From Nocardioides sp. Soil797 (lineage in GTDB: Bacteria > Actinomycetota > Actinomycetes > Propionibacteriales > Nocardioidaceae): DNA of 64,000 nucleotides. Shown piece by piece: positions 44,525 through 54,660 of the stretch. Under the pieces are notes generated by a model, which was given only the letters and a program-made list of their open reading frames with translations, searched no databases and had not been told where the DNA came from. The first letter of the stretch is position 1; every line of letters starts with the position of its first letter. Location of the stretch: positions 297,010-361,009 of the forward strand of contig LMSR01000016.1 in the NCBI GenBank assembly GCA_001429555.1. Reading direction: 5' to 3'. The position numbers and the translations under genes were made by a program.

Positions 44525-44557
44525 ACGCAAAGCGTGCAAATTGTACGCACAGCGTAC
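44525..44557 (+). promoter_or_regulatory. Paired ACGC-N3-GCGT operator upstream of pheA2
   Basis: ACGC-AAA-GCGT (44525-44535) and GTACGC-ACA-GCGTAC (44543-44557) are two palindromes with centres exactly 20 bp apart, about two helical turns, on the same DNA face. They end 3 bp before the AGGAGG ribosome site. Probable site for the divergent IclR regulator. The rest of the 144-bp gap is non-coding. Confidence 0.5.
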
Positions 44558-44575
44558 ACCAGGAGGTTGGCCGAG

Positions 44576-45142
44576 ATGGAATCCCGCGATCTGCGCAACG
44601 CCTTCGGACGATTCGCGACCGGAGTCACCGTGGTGACCTGCCGCACCGAGGACGACGAGCCACACGGTGCGACGGTGAACGCGTTCACCGCCGTCTCCCT
44701 GGAACCGGCGCTGGCCCAGGTGACCCTGGGCCGCAGCTCCAAGGCGTGCCAGTTCCTCGACGGCCAGCCGTTCGCCATCAACGTGCTGGCCCACGACCAG
44801 CTCGACGTCGCCTGGCACTTCGCCGGGCGTCCGGCCGACCAGCCCCCGGTCTGGGTCGACGGCCCGACCGCACCTCTGCTCGCGGGCGCGGCGACGACGA
44901 TCTCGTGCCGCCCGTGGCGCACCTACGACGGCGGCGACCACCTCATCGTCATCGGTGAGGTCGAGGCGGTCGACACCTCCGACCGGAACCCGCTGCTGTT
45001 CTTCGGTGGCCAGTTCCGTTACCTCAGCCCCCAGCACGATGCCGCACCCGGCATGCACTGGGGCGGCTCGATCGACTGCCCCACCAGCGGCTGGTTCGAC
45101 GCCGACAGCTTCCGGCCCCTCGCCGAGTCCACCCACGCCTGA
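44576..45142 (+). CDS. pheA2: Flavin reductase component of phenol hydroxylase
   Basis: NADH:flavin reductase, 188 residues, of the HpaC/PheA2 family that supplies FADH2 to the oxygenase. [15 protein letters not shown] near residue 6, [19 protein letters not shown], and [11 protein letters not shown] with F-G-G-Q-F-R-Y-L are the signature. ATG 44576 has AGGAGG 9 nt upstream. First gene of a phenol operon. Confidence 0.9.
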   Translation: MESRDLRNAFGRFATGVTVVTCRTEDDEPHGATVNAFTAVSLEPALAQVTLGRSSKACQFLDGQPFAINVLAHDQLDVAWHFAGRPADQPPVWVDGPTAPLLAGAATTISCRPWRTYDGGDHLIVIGEVEAVDTSDRNPLLFFGGQFRYLSPQHDAAPGMHWGGSIDCPTSGWFDADSFRPLAESTHA

Positions 45143-45206
45143 TCGACCATGCCGGCTCGCCGGCCACAGCCCAGCACGACGCACCACATCCCTGAAGGAG
45201 AAGCAG

Positions 45207-47682
<2,476 letters not shown>

Positions 47683-47696
47683 TCGTCCACAGACGT

Positions 47697-47734
47697 CCGC
47701 GGGGCCGGCAGCCACCCCACCACCGGCCCCGCGG
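47697..47734 (+). terminator. Strong hairpin after catA copy 2
   Basis: CCGCGGGGCCGG (47697-47708) pairs perfectly with CCGGCCCCGCGG (47723-47734). No T-run follows, so it could be a partial terminator or an RNA-processing hairpin ahead of the FAD synthetase gene. Confidence 0.55.
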
Positions 47735-47771
47735 AATCCAACCTCCAACCCTCAGTGGGAAGGCGAGCACG

Positions 47772-48371
47772 ATGACGACGCAGACGTGGCACGACTGGCC
47801 CTCCCGGGCCGAGATCGACCCGCACGGCTCGGTGGTGACGATGGGCGTCTTCGACGGCTTCCACCGCGGCCACCAGGCACTGGTCAGGCGGGCCGTCGAC
47901 ACCGGAGCGCGTCTCCGCCTGCCCTCGTTGCTGGTCACCTTCGACCCGCACCCGTTGCTGGTGACCTGCCCAGAGCGCGCGCCCCGGGCTCTGCTCAGCG
48001 TCGACGACCGGGTTGAGCTTGCCCTCGCCCAGGGCGTGGACGGGGTCGTCGTCCTGCCGTTCACACGGGCCGTCGCGGCCACCCCCGCCGAGACCTTCGT
48101 CTCCGAGGGGCTGGTCGGGCAGCTGGGCATCCGCACCCTCGTGGTGGGCAGCAACTTCCGCTGCGGCCGCGGCGGGGCCGGCGACGTCGACTACCTGCGC
48201 GCAGCCGGCGCCTGGCACGGGTTCACCGTCGATGCCCTCGACCTGGTGCGGGTGGGGGAGCACACCTGCTCGTCCACGGAGGTACGCCGACTGCTCGCGG
48301 CCGGCGACGTGGAGACGGCCGGCCAGTTGCTCGGCCGCCACGACGCCCGACTGCTCACCGCCACCGCCTGA
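47772..48371 (+). CDS. Stand-alone FAD synthetase (RibF N-terminal domain only)
   Basis: 199 residues. V-T-M-G-V-F-D-G-F-H-R-G-H-Q-A-L is the nucleotidyltransferase HxGH motif, FDPHPLLV the next RibF block, GSNFRCGRGGAGD the flavin loop (usual FRFG has become FRCG), and S-S-T-E-V-R-R-L-L-A-A-G-D-V the adenylyl site. The riboflavin kinase domain that normally follows is absent. Probably turns FMN into FAD for the phenol hydroxylase in whose cluster it lies; that role is inference. Confidence 0.85.
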   Translation: MTTQTWHDWPSRAEIDPHGSVVTMGVFDGFHRGHQALVRRAVDTGARLRLPSLLVTFDPHPLLVTCPERAPRALLSVDDRVELALAQGVDGVVVLPFTRAVAATPAETFVSEGLVGQLGIRTLVVGSNFRCGRGGAGDVDYLRAAGAWHGFTVDALDLVRVGEHTCSSTEVRRLLAAGDVETAGQLLGRHDARLLTATA

Positions 48372-48542
48372 GATGAGTTGTTCCGAGGGGAAGTGTCGGG
48401 CTCGCGACGTCCCGCATCCCGACCGGCGGCGTTGGCCTCAACTCGACGGGCCTCCGGCCCGCCATCGCTCGTCCGCCTTGCCGGACCGGGCGCGGATGCA
48501 CCACTCCCTGATCCGACACCCTCGGAACAACTCGTCTGAGTC
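48372..48542. mobile_element. MITE-like inverted-repeat element
   Basis: Outer arms GAGTTGTTCCGAGG (48375-48388) and its exact complement (48520-48533), continued inward by GTGTCGG (48393-48399)/CCGACAC (48513-48519). The outer arms extend to 17 bp with one mismatch. The ~110-bp interior has its own GGGCCTCCGGCCC hairpin and no ORF. Size and shape suit a non-autonomous element; no target-site duplication is evident. Confidence 0.5.
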
Positions 48543-49157
48543 ATGCTGGGTCCCGTGAACACGCGCCGCACCTTCGAGACCGACGACCCGGACGTCAATC
48601 CCTACAAGCTGCTGACCGCACTCGTCGTGCCCCGCCCGATCGCCTGGGTGTCGACCGTCGACCCCGCAGGCGTGGTCAACCTGGCCCCGCACTCGTTCTT
48701 CACGGTCTCCAGCAACCGGCCACCCGTCGTGCAGTTCACCTCGGTGGGTGCCAAGGACACGTTGCGCAACGTCGTGGCCACCGGTGAGTTCGTGGTGAAC
48801 CTGGCGGGGTTGCCCCAGATGGACGCGGTCAACCAGACCAGCGCTCCCTACGCAGCGGGTGTCGACGAGGCCGCCGCGCTCGGGATCGCCATGGAGCCCA
48901 GTGAACGCGTGGCGCCGCCACGCGTGGTCGATGCTCCCGCCTCCCTCGAGTGCGTGCTTCACTGCACCATCGAGGTCGGCACGTGCACCCTCGTGCTCGG
49001 CCGCGTCGTCACGATCACCGTGGCCGAGGACGCACTGGTCGACGGCTCTCCCGCCATGTCGCGACTGCAGCCGGTCTCCCGCCTCGGCGGCGCCGAGTGG
49101 GGACTGCCTCCCGAAGTGGTCACACTGGAGAGACCTCTGCAACCGCCCCCCGGGTGA
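48543..49157 (+). CDS. Flavin reductase-like FMN-binding protein
   Basis: 204 residues of the flavin reductase-like (DIM6/NTAB) family. PRPIAWVSTVDPAGVVNLAPHSFFTVSS is the FMN-binding opening (residues ~30-57), then GEFVVNLAG. Such proteins reduce flavins or act as FMN oxidoreductases. Lies next to the FAD synthetase at the end of the phenol cluster but beyond the inverted repeat, so co-regulation is uncertain. Starts at ATG 48543; GTG 48555 is possible. Confidence 0.82.
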   Translation: MLGPVNTRRTFETDDPDVNPYKLLTALVVPRPIAWVSTVDPAGVVNLAPHSFFTVSSNRPPVVQFTSVGAKDTLRNVVATGEFVVNLAGLPQMDAVNQTSAPYAAGVDEAAALGIAMEPSERVAPPRVVDAPASLECVLHCTIEVGTCTLVLGRVVTITVAEDALVDGSPAMSRLQPVSRLGGAEWGLPPEVVTLERPLQPPPG

Positions 49158-49205
49158 GCCCGATCACGCGCGTAGCGTGAGCGCAGTGTTGAACGGAACT
49201 TTGCC

Positions 49206-49568
49206 GTGCTGAACGGAATGCTGTGGCTGCTCGGGTGCCAACTCGTGGGCGAGGTCCTGGTCGAGGCGTTCGGCCTCCCGGTGCCCGGCCCGGTGATCGG
49301 CATGGTGCTGCTCTTCCTCGCGCTCCAGGTGACGAAGCCCCCGGAAGACGCACGACTGCTGCAGACCTCCGACAAGCTGTTGCGCCACCTGCAGCTGCTC
49401 TTCATCCCACCCGGTGTCGGCATCGTGGTCTACCTCGGCTCCGTGCGCGACCAGGCGCTCCCCATCGCCGGTGCCATGGTCGTGTCGTGGCTGGCGGGCC
49501 TCGCGACCGTGGCCCTGCTCGTCGTACTGCTCACCCGACGCGGCACGGCACCCGAGGCGGAGTCATGA
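49206..49568 (+). CDS. lrgA: CidA/LrgA family membrane protein
   Basis: 120 residues, four hydrophobic helices. LGCQLVGEVLVEAFGLPVPGPVIGMVLLFL is the CidA/LrgA core with the P-G-P-V-I-G-M motif, and FIPPGVGIVVY follows. Holin-like family; in plants and some bacteria LrgAB homologues carry glycolate/pyruvate-type acids, so transport is as likely as lysis control. GTG 49206 start. ATGA overlap with lrgB. Confidence 0.87.
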   Translation: MLNGMLWLLGCQLVGEVLVEAFGLPVPGPVIGMVLLFLALQVTKPPEDARLLQTSDKLLRHLQLLFIPPGVGIVVYLGSVRDQALPIAGAMVVSWLAGLATVALLVVLLTRRGTAPEAES

Positions 49569-50272
49569 ACGACGTGCTCGACCACGTGCGCAGCACTCCG
49601 CTGTTCGGCGTCTTCGTCACCCTGGCGGCCTACAAGGTCGGCCTCGAGGTGAAGCGGCTGAGCCGCAACCATCCGTTGGCCCAACCCGTGCTGATCGCGA
49701 TCCTCGTCGTCGGTGCGGTGATGGGGGCGCTCGACATCTCCTACGACGACTACCTGCGGGGTGGCTCGATCATCGCGTTCTTCCTCGGCCCGGCCACCGT
49801 GGCCCTCGCTGTGCCGCTGCACCGGCAGGCACACCACCTCCGGGAACTGGCCCTGCCGATGCTGGTCGCGATCCCCGTCGGAGCCTTCGTCTCGGTGGCC
49901 AGCGGCGTGCTGGTCGTCCGGGCACTGGGCGGCAGCCACGAGCTGACCCTCACCATCGCCGCGAAGTCGGCGACCACCCCGATCGCGATCTCGGTGACCG
50001 AGCACGTCGGTGGCAACGGCTCACTGGTCGCGGTCTTCACGATCATCGCGGGCATGCTGGGGGCCGTCCTCGGGCCCACAGTGCTCAACCTGTTGCGGAT
50101 CCATGACCGACGGGCCCGGGGCCTCGCGCTGGGCGCCGTCTCCCACGGCATCGGCACCTCGAGGGCGCTGCACGAAGACCCGACCGAGGGTGCTTTTTCC
50201 GGGCTGTCCATGGGCCTGACCGCCCTCGCCACCAGCGTCCTCGTGCCACTGGTGATCCATCTGGTGGGATGA
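49565..50272 (+). CDS. lrgB: LrgB/CidB family membrane protein
   Basis: 235 residues with multiple hydrophobic helices. KSATTPIAISVTEHVGG and A-V-S-H-G-I-G-T-S-R-A are the LrgB signatures, with FFLGPATVALAVPLHRQ earlier. Partner of LrgA in the membrane. No LytSR-type regulator is adjacent. Confidence 0.9.
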   Translation: MNDVLDHVRSTPLFGVFVTLAAYKVGLEVKRLSRNHPLAQPVLIAILVVGAVMGALDISYDDYLRGGSIIAFFLGPATVALAVPLHRQAHHLRELALPMLVAIPVGAFVSVASGVLVVRALGGSHELTLTIAAKSATTPIAISVTEHVGGNGSLVAVFTIIAGMLGAVLGPTVLNLLRIHDRRARGLALGAVSHGIGTSRALHEDPTEGAFSGLSMGLTALATSVLVPLVIHLVG

Positions 50273-50288
50273 GGCGGAGGTCACCGAC

Positions 50289-50294
50289 TAGTTT
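50289..50294 (+). promoter_or_regulatory. Probable leaderless -10 for the amidase
   Basis: TAGTTT, 7 nt before ATG 50302, without a ribosome site between. Confidence 0.35.
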
Positions 50295-50301
50295 GGCGGA
50301 C

Positions 50302-51714
50302 ATGACACGCGTGCACTCCTTCAGCGACGACGCCCTCGGTGACCTCGACACGGTCGGGCTGGTCGAGGCGATCCAGTCGGGCAAGGTCTCGACCACCGAC
50401 GTGGTCGAGGCCGCGATTGCCCGGATCGAGCAGGTCAACCCCGAGCTGAACGGCCTGGCACATGCCGCGTTCGACCGTGCCCGTGTGGAGTCCCGAGACC
50501 CGCGGGGTGGCTACTTCTGTGGCATCCCGACCCTGGTCAAGGACAACTGCGACGTCGCCGGGATGCCTACTCAGCAGGGTGCCGACGCCTATGCGGGTCG
50601 GCCGAAGAAGATCGACGGCGAGTTCGCCAAGATGTTCCTGGCCACGGGGCTGATCCCGCTGGGCAAGTCGCAGCTCTCCGAGTGGGGCTTCAGCGCGTCG
50701 GCGGAACACCCGCGCCTGGGCCCGGTCCGCAACCCGTGGAACCCGGCGTACACCGCCGGGGCGTCGTCGGCGGGAGCGTCCGCGCTCGTCGCCGCCGGGG
50801 CGCTCCCCATCGCCCACGCCAACGACGGGGGAGGTTCCATCCGCATCCCGGCCTCGGCCAACGGGCTGGTCGGCCTGAAGCCCACCCGCAACCGGATCGC
50901 CCAGGACAAGATGATGCGCGACATGCCCGTGCGCATCGTCGCCGACGGCGTGGTCACCCGTTCCGTGCGCGACACGGCGGCGTTCCACCGCGAGGCCGAG
51001 AAGGTGTATCGCAACCTCAAGCTCGCTCCGATCGGAGACATCACCCACCCGGGCCGCAAACGGCTCAGGGTCGCCGTCACCACCGACTCCGTGGGTCGCA
51101 GTGCGGACGCCGAGACCACCGAGCTGACCCACAAGACGGCGGCGCTGCTCGAGGAGCTCGGCCACCACGTCGAGATGATCGAGCCGCCCGTGCCCGACTA
51201 CTTCGCTGACGACTTCCTGCTCTACTGGTCGCTGCTGAGCGCCTTCAGCGTGCGCACCGGTCGGTTGACGTACGGCAGGAGCTGGGATGCCTCGAAGCTG
51301 GACAACCTCACCCTCGGGCTGGCCGGGCACTGCCGGCGCAACCTGCACCGGTTGCCTCTCGCCACGGCCCGGATCGGTGCCTCCAAGCACATCTCGGCGC
51401 GCTTCTTCCGTGACTACGACGTGGTCCTCACCCCGACCGTGGCCCACCCGACCCCCGAGATCGGACACCTCGACCCGACCAACGACTACGCGGAGATCAT
51501 CGAGCGTCTGATGGACTGGGTGGCCTTCACGCCGCTGCAGAACGCCACCGGTGACCCGGCGATCTCCCTGCCCCTGGCGACCACCGCTGCCGGCCTCCCG
51601 CAGGGGATGATGTTCGGCGCTGCGGCAGGCCAGGAAGCGACCCTGCTCGAGCTCGCCTACGAGCTGGAGGAGGCCCGTCCGTTCGCCCGGATCCAGGGCC
51701 CGAATCCGCTGTGA
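50302..51714 (+). CDS. Amidase-signature family hydrolase
   Basis: 470 residues. The Ser-cisSer-Lys triad region is clear: P-T-L-V-K-D-N-C-D-V with the lysine near residue 76, and AGASSAGASALVAAGALPI leading to N-D-G-G-G-S-I-R-I-P-A-S-A-N-G-L-V-G-L-K-P. The GASSAG and DGGGSIRIPAS blocks place the catalytic serines. Hydrolyses an amide bond; 6-aminohexanoate-cyclic-dimer-hydrolase-like or general amidases are possible, and no GatCAB partner is nearby. ATG 50302 chosen from the -10 spacing; a frame extension to 50269 overlaps lrgB. Confidence 0.88.
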   Translation: MTRVHSFSDDALGDLDTVGLVEAIQSGKVSTTDVVEAAIARIEQVNPELNGLAHAAFDRARVESRDPRGGYFCGIPTLVKDNCDVAGMPTQQGADAYAGRPKKIDGEFAKMFLATGLIPLGKSQLSEWGFSASAEHPRLGPVRNPWNPAYTAGASSAGASALVAAGALPIAHANDGGGSIRIPASANGLVGLKPTRNRIAQDKMMRDMPVRIVADGVVTRSVRDTAAFHREAEKVYRNLKLAPIGDITHPGRKRLRVAVTTDSVGRSADAETTELTHKTAALLEELGHHVEMIEPPVPDYFADDFLLYWSLLSAFSVRTGRLTYGRSWDASKLDNLTLGLAGHCRRNLHRLPLATARIGASKHISARFFRDYDVVLTPTVAHPTPEIGHLDPTNDYAEIIERLMDWVAFTPLQNATGDPAISLPLATTAAGLPQGMMFGAAAGQEATLLELAYELEEARPFARIQGPNPL

Positions 51715-51778
51715 TGCAGGCCTCCGTCACTCGATTTCATGTTCACCGGAACGTCTGTGTATTCTTCACTGTCGTTGC

Positions 51779-51851
51779 GCCCCTTTAGCTCAGTCGGCAG
51801 AGCGTCTCCATGGTAAGGAGAAGGTCTACGGTTCGATTCCGTAAAGGGGCT
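51779..51851 (+). tRNA. tRNA-Thr (GGT)
   Basis: 73 nt. Acceptor GCCCCTT/AAGGGGC, anticodon loop ATGGTAA with GGT at 51812-51814, T-loop GGTTCGATTCC. CCA not encoded. TATTCT at 51760-51765 may be its -10. First of the conserved Thr-Met-rpmG group. Confidence 0.95.
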
Positions 51852-51901
51852 CTGGGTTGGGAGCCCGCCGGTCGCAGGACCGGCGGGTCACCCCGTCCCG
51901 A

Positions 51902-51978
51902 GGCGGGGTAGCTCAGCTGGTTAGAGCGCACGACTCATAATCGTGAGGTCGCGGGATCGAGTCCCGCCCCCGCTACCA
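51902..51978 (+). tRNA. tRNA-Met (CAT), elongator type
   Basis: Acceptor GGCGGGG/CCCCGCT (first pair G-U), anticodon stem ACGA/TCGT with loop CTCATAA and CAT at 51936-51938, T-loop GGGATCGAGTCCC. CCA is encoded at 51976-51978. Position next to rpmG fits elongator Met; a lysidine-modified Ile tRNA is less likely. Confidence 0.9.
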
Positions 51979-52013
51979 CCGATCGACGCATCAACAACGA
52001 AGAAGGACTTATC

Positions 52014-52184
52014 GTGGCCAGCAAGAGCTCTGACGTTCGCCCGAAGATCACGCTTGCGTGCGTCGACTGCAAGGAACGCAACTACATCACCAAGAAGAAC
52101 CGTCGCAACGATCCCGATCGTCTCGACCTGAAGAAGTTCTGCCCGCGTTGCCGCACCCACACGGTGCACCGCGAGACCCGCTGA
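52014..52184 (+). CDS. rpmG: 50S ribosomal protein L33
   Basis: 56 residues starting at GTG 52014 ([11 protein letters not shown]) behind AGAAGGA. It has two zinc-binding pairs, A-C-V-D-C-K and C-P-R-C-R, the zinc-ribbon (C+) type of L33. The end HTVHRETR is typical. Lies directly after tRNA-Met as in mycobacteria. A Zn-free paralogue may exist elsewhere in the genome. Confidence 0.95.
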   Translation: MASKSSDVRPKITLACVDCKERNYITKKNRRNDPDRLDLKKFCPRCRTHTVHRETR

Positions 52185-52205
52185 GCCGAGCTTCACCGCA
52201 TCGTC

Positions 52206-52246
52206 CGTCGAGGGCGGCCCCGAGTCATCGGGTGCCGTCCTCGACG
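52206..52246 (+). terminator. rpmG terminator hairpin
   Basis: CGTCGAGGGCGGC (52206-52218) pairs with GCCGTCCTCGACG (52234-52246), 12 of 13, followed by CCATTTGC. Confidence 0.65.
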
Positions 52247-52250
52247 CCAT

Positions 52251-52281
52251 TTGCAGGACCCGAAATGCGGGGCGCTAGGTT
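52251..52281 (+). promoter_or_regulatory. hadA promoter, leaderless
   Basis: TTGCAG (52251-52256), 19-bp spacer, TAGGTT (52276-52281), then 6 nt to the ATG at 52288. No ribosome site. Confidence 0.45.
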
Positions 52282-52287
52282 GGCACC

Positions 52288-52689
52288 ATGCCGATCGACC
52301 AGTCCCTGGTGGGGCGTGAGTTCCCGCCGACCAGCCCTTACGAGGTGAGCGCCGGGAAGCTCCGCGAGTTCGCCGACGCCACCGGTGCGACGTACGACGC
52401 CGAGGTGGCGCCGCCGACGTTCCCGATCACGGTCGCGTTCGCCGCGATGAACGATTTCCTGGCAGATGTGCAGGTCGACCTGTTCCGCATCGTCCACGGC
52501 GAGCAGCGCTTCGCCTACGAGCGACCGGTGCGGGTGGGTGACGTGCTCACCGCCACGCTCAAGGTCGACACACTGCGCCAGATCGGCGGCAACGACATCA
52601 TCGGCACCTCCAGCGCGGTCACCGACGCCGACGGGGCCCTGGTCTGCACGACACGGGCAACGCTGATCCACCGCGGGGAGGAATCATGA
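52288..52689 (+). CDS. hadA: MaoC-like dehydratase, HadA type
   Basis: 133 residues, hot-dog fold. VGREFPPTSPYEVSAGKLREFA is the FAS1-like dehydratase N-terminal pattern of HadA/HadC; it lacks the catalytic Asp-His pair, which HadB supplies. In mycobacteria HadAB dehydrates 3-hydroxyacyl-ACP in FAS-II. Position between rpmG and murB is the mycobacterial order. A role in fatty-acid elongation outside mycolate makers is inferred. Confidence 0.88.
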   Translation: MPIDQSLVGREFPPTSPYEVSAGKLREFADATGATYDAEVAPPTFPITVAFAAMNDFLADVQVDLFRIVHGEQRFAYERPVRVGDVLTATLKVDTLRQIGGNDIIGTSSAVTDADGALVCTTRATLIHRGEES

Positions 52690-52792
52690 GCACCCCCAGA
52701 CAACTCCTCGCTGCGCTGCGGTTTGCCCAGGGACCCCGCATGAGCACCCCAGACAAATCCTCGCTGCGCTGCGGTTTGCCCAGGGACCCCGC
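52686..52792. repeat. Tandem 54/53-bp duplication between hadA and hadB
   Basis: Copy 1 is 52686-52739 and copy 2 is 52740-52792; they differ by one base lost from a C-run and one substitution. Each begins ATGAGCACC, like the hadB start ATGAGCGAC, and ends with AGGGACCCCGC, placing AGGGA 7 nt before the next ATG. Confidence 0.85.
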
Positions 52793-52796
52793 ATGA
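52686..52796 (+). CDS. 36-aa coupling ORF made of two tandem repeats
   Basis: ATG 52686 overlaps the hadA stop (ATGA). The frame (MSTPRQLLAALRFAQGPRMS...) crosses both repeat copies and its TGA overlaps the hadB ATG (again ATGA). It could pass ribosomes from hadA to hadB. The peptide resembles no protein; likely a by-product of the duplication. Confidence 0.35.
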   Translation: MSTPRQLLAALRFAQGPRMSTPDKSSLRCGLPRDPA

Positions 52797-53179
52797 GCGA
52801 CTACCCGACCCGGGAGTTCCGGGTGACCCGCGCCGACCTGGTCCGTTACGCCGGCGCCAGTGGTGACTTCAACCCGATCCACTGGAGCGACCGGGTGGCG
52901 GGCGCGGTCGGCCTGCCCGGCGTGATCGCGCACGGCATGTTCACCATGGCCCTGACCGCTCGTGCCGTCGAGGAGTGGGCCGGCGGCCCCGGTCGCGTGG
53001 TGGAGTTCGGCTGCAAGTTCACCAAGCCGGTCGTGGTGCCCGATGACGACGAGGGCGTCGTGATCACGGTGGCCGGCAGGGCCACCGGCGAGAACGACGG
53101 GCTGACCACCATCGCGCTCACCGTCACCTGCGGCGACGAGAAGGTGCTCGGCGCACCCAAGGCAGTCGTCCGTGCCTGA
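52793..53179 (+). CDS. hadB: MaoC-like dehydratase, HadB type
   Basis: 128 residues, catalytic hot-dog dehydratase. Y-A-G-A-S-G-D-F-N-P-I-H-W-S-D has the catalytic Asp and His of the R-hydratase motif, followed by PGVIAHGMFTMAL. Partner of HadA. Start ATG 52793 now depends on AGGGA from the inserted repeat. Overlaps murB by 8 bp. Confidence 0.9.
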   Translation: MSDYPTREFRVTRADLVRYAGASGDFNPIHWSDRVAGAVGLPGVIAHGMFTMALTARAVEEWAGGPGRVVEFGCKFTKPVVVPDDDEGVVITVAGRATGENDGLTTIALTVTCGDEKVLGAPKAVVRA

Positions 53180-54212
53180 ACGCCTGGCCGACCTGACCAC
53201 ACTGCGACTCGGTGGTCCGGCCGGCGCCTACGTCGAAGCCACCACGGAGGATGCCCTCGTCAAGGCGGTCGGCGACGCCGATGCGCGCGGTGAGTCCGTG
53301 CTGCTCGTCGGGGGTGGCAGCAACCTGGTGGTCGCCGACGACGGCTTCCACGGCACCGTGGTCAAAGTGGCCACCACCGGCATCTCGGCCGACCACGAGT
53401 CCTGCGACGACCCGTCCTGCGGTGGCGTCATGGTCACCGTGGCGGCCGGCGAGAACTGGGACGACTTCGTGGCCCACGCCGTCGAGAACCGCTGGGTCGG
53501 CGTCGAGGCGCTCTCGGGCATCCCCGGGGCAGTCGGTTCCACCCCGATCCAGAACGTCGGCGCCTACGGCCAGGAGGTCGCCGAGACGATCTCGTCCGTC
53601 CGGGTCTGGGACCGCAAGCTGATGGGCGAACGCACCTTCGCCAACGCCGACTGCTCCTTCGGCTACCGGCACAGCCGCTTCAAGGCCGACCCGGGTCGGC
53701 ACGTGGTGCTCGAGGTGACCTTCCAGCTGCGCTGTGGCGACCTGGGTGCCCCGGTCAAGTACGCCGAGCTGGCCCGCACCCTGGGTGTCGAGCCGGGTGA
53801 GCGTGCCCCGCTTGCCGACGTACGCCGAACGGTGCTGGGCCTGCGCGCCGGCAAGGGGATGGTGCTCGACGCCCACGACCACGACACGTGGAGTGCCGGG
53901 TCGTTCTTCACCAACCCGTTCCTGAGCCCGGCCCAGGCCGCCGGCCTGCCGGCGGACGCGCCGCGCTGGCCCCAGCCCGACGGTCGGGTGAAGACCAGCG
54001 CCGCGTGGCTGATCGAGCACGCGGGGTTCGCCAAGGGCCACGGCAACGACCGGGTCAGCCTCTCCACCAAGCACACGTTGGCGCTCACCAACCGCGGCGG
54101 GGCGAGCACCTCCGACCTGCTGGCGTTGGCGACGGAGGTGCGCGACGGGGTCGAGCTGGCCTTCGGGGTCCGGCTGGTCAACGAGCCGGTCCTGGTCGGC
54201 TGCTCCCTGTGA
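53172..54212 (+). CDS. murB: UDP-N-acetylmuramate dehydrogenase
   Basis: FAD enzyme that reduces UDP-GlcNAc-enolpyruvate to UDP-MurNAc for peptidoglycan. 346 residues. T-L-R-L-G-G-P-A-G-A-Y at the start, L-V-G-G-G-S-N-L-V-V-A-D as FAD loop, E-A-L-S-G-I-P-G-A-V-G-S-T-P-I-Q-N-V-G-A-Y-G-Q-E substrate block, and S-A-G-S-F-F-T-N-P with the catalytic Ser. Starts at GTG 53172. Confidence 0.95.
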   Translation: MPERLADLTTLRLGGPAGAYVEATTEDALVKAVGDADARGESVLLVGGGSNLVVADDGFHGTVVKVATTGISADHESCDDPSCGGVMVTVAAGENWDDFVAHAVENRWVGVEALSGIPGAVGSTPIQNVGAYGQEVAETISSVRVWDRKLMGERTFANADCSFGYRHSRFKADPGRHVVLEVTFQLRCGDLGAPVKYAELARTLGVEPGERAPLADVRRTVLGLRAGKGMVLDAHDHDTWSAGSFFTNPFLSPAQAAGLPADAPRWPQPDGRVKTSAAWLIEHAGFAKGHGNDRVSLSTKHTLALTNRGGASTSDLLALATEVRDGVELAFGVRLVNEPVLVGCSL

Positions 54213-54222
54213 CGCCGACAGC

Positions 54223-54660
54223 TCAGTTGGTGTAAAGCAGGATCGAGATCCCGACGACGACGGCGACCAGGCCGAGGACGAGCAGGATCGTTGCCACCAT
54301 GCCCATGATCCGGCCGGCGTTGGCCAGCTCCCGGCCGCTCCACCGGCCCGGTTCGGCGTCGATCTCGCGCACCGTGTTGCGACCGACCACCCACGCGAAG
54401 GGTGCGGCCAGGACCGGCAGGTAGCAGGTGAAGCCGCCGACCAGCGAGAAGATGCCCAGGCCCATCGCCGTCATCGCCGACGGGTGCTGCGGCGGCGGCA
54501 CGTGCACCGGCTGGTAGTTCGGAGCGCCGTACGCCGGCTGGGCGCCGTAGGGCGGCTGCGGCTGGTTGCCGGCCTCGATCGGGCGGCCCCAACCGGGGGC
54601 GGTCGGGTGACCCCAGGCCTGGGTGGGTTCTTCGTGGGGTGGGTCGGGCGGGTTGCTCAT
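54223..54660 (-). CDS. DUF4190-type membrane protein
   Basis: 145 residues. The first ~60 are Pro/Gln/Tyr rich and disordered (PQPPYGAQPAYGAPNYQP). Two hydrophobic helices follow: AMGLGIFSLVGGFTCYLPVLA and MGMVATILLVLGLVAVVVG, separated by a basic/acidic loop with G-R-x-A-x-A-G-x-I-x-G. This is the DUF4190 layout; function unknown. Overlaps the add stop by ATGA. Confidence 0.8.
   Translation of the reverse strand: MSNPPDPPHEEPTQAWGHPTAPGWGRPIEAGNQPQPPYGAQPAYGAPNYQPVHVPPPQHPSAMTAMGLGIFSLVGGFTCYLPVLAAPFAWVVGRNTVREIDAEPGRWSGRELANAGRIMGMVATILLVLGLVAVVVGISILLYTN

Noticed and set aside
48372..48542. Plain intrinsic terminator for the FAD synthetase gene
   Set aside because: The arms are ~110 bp apart, too far for a terminator loop, and no T-run follows; an inserted element fits better.
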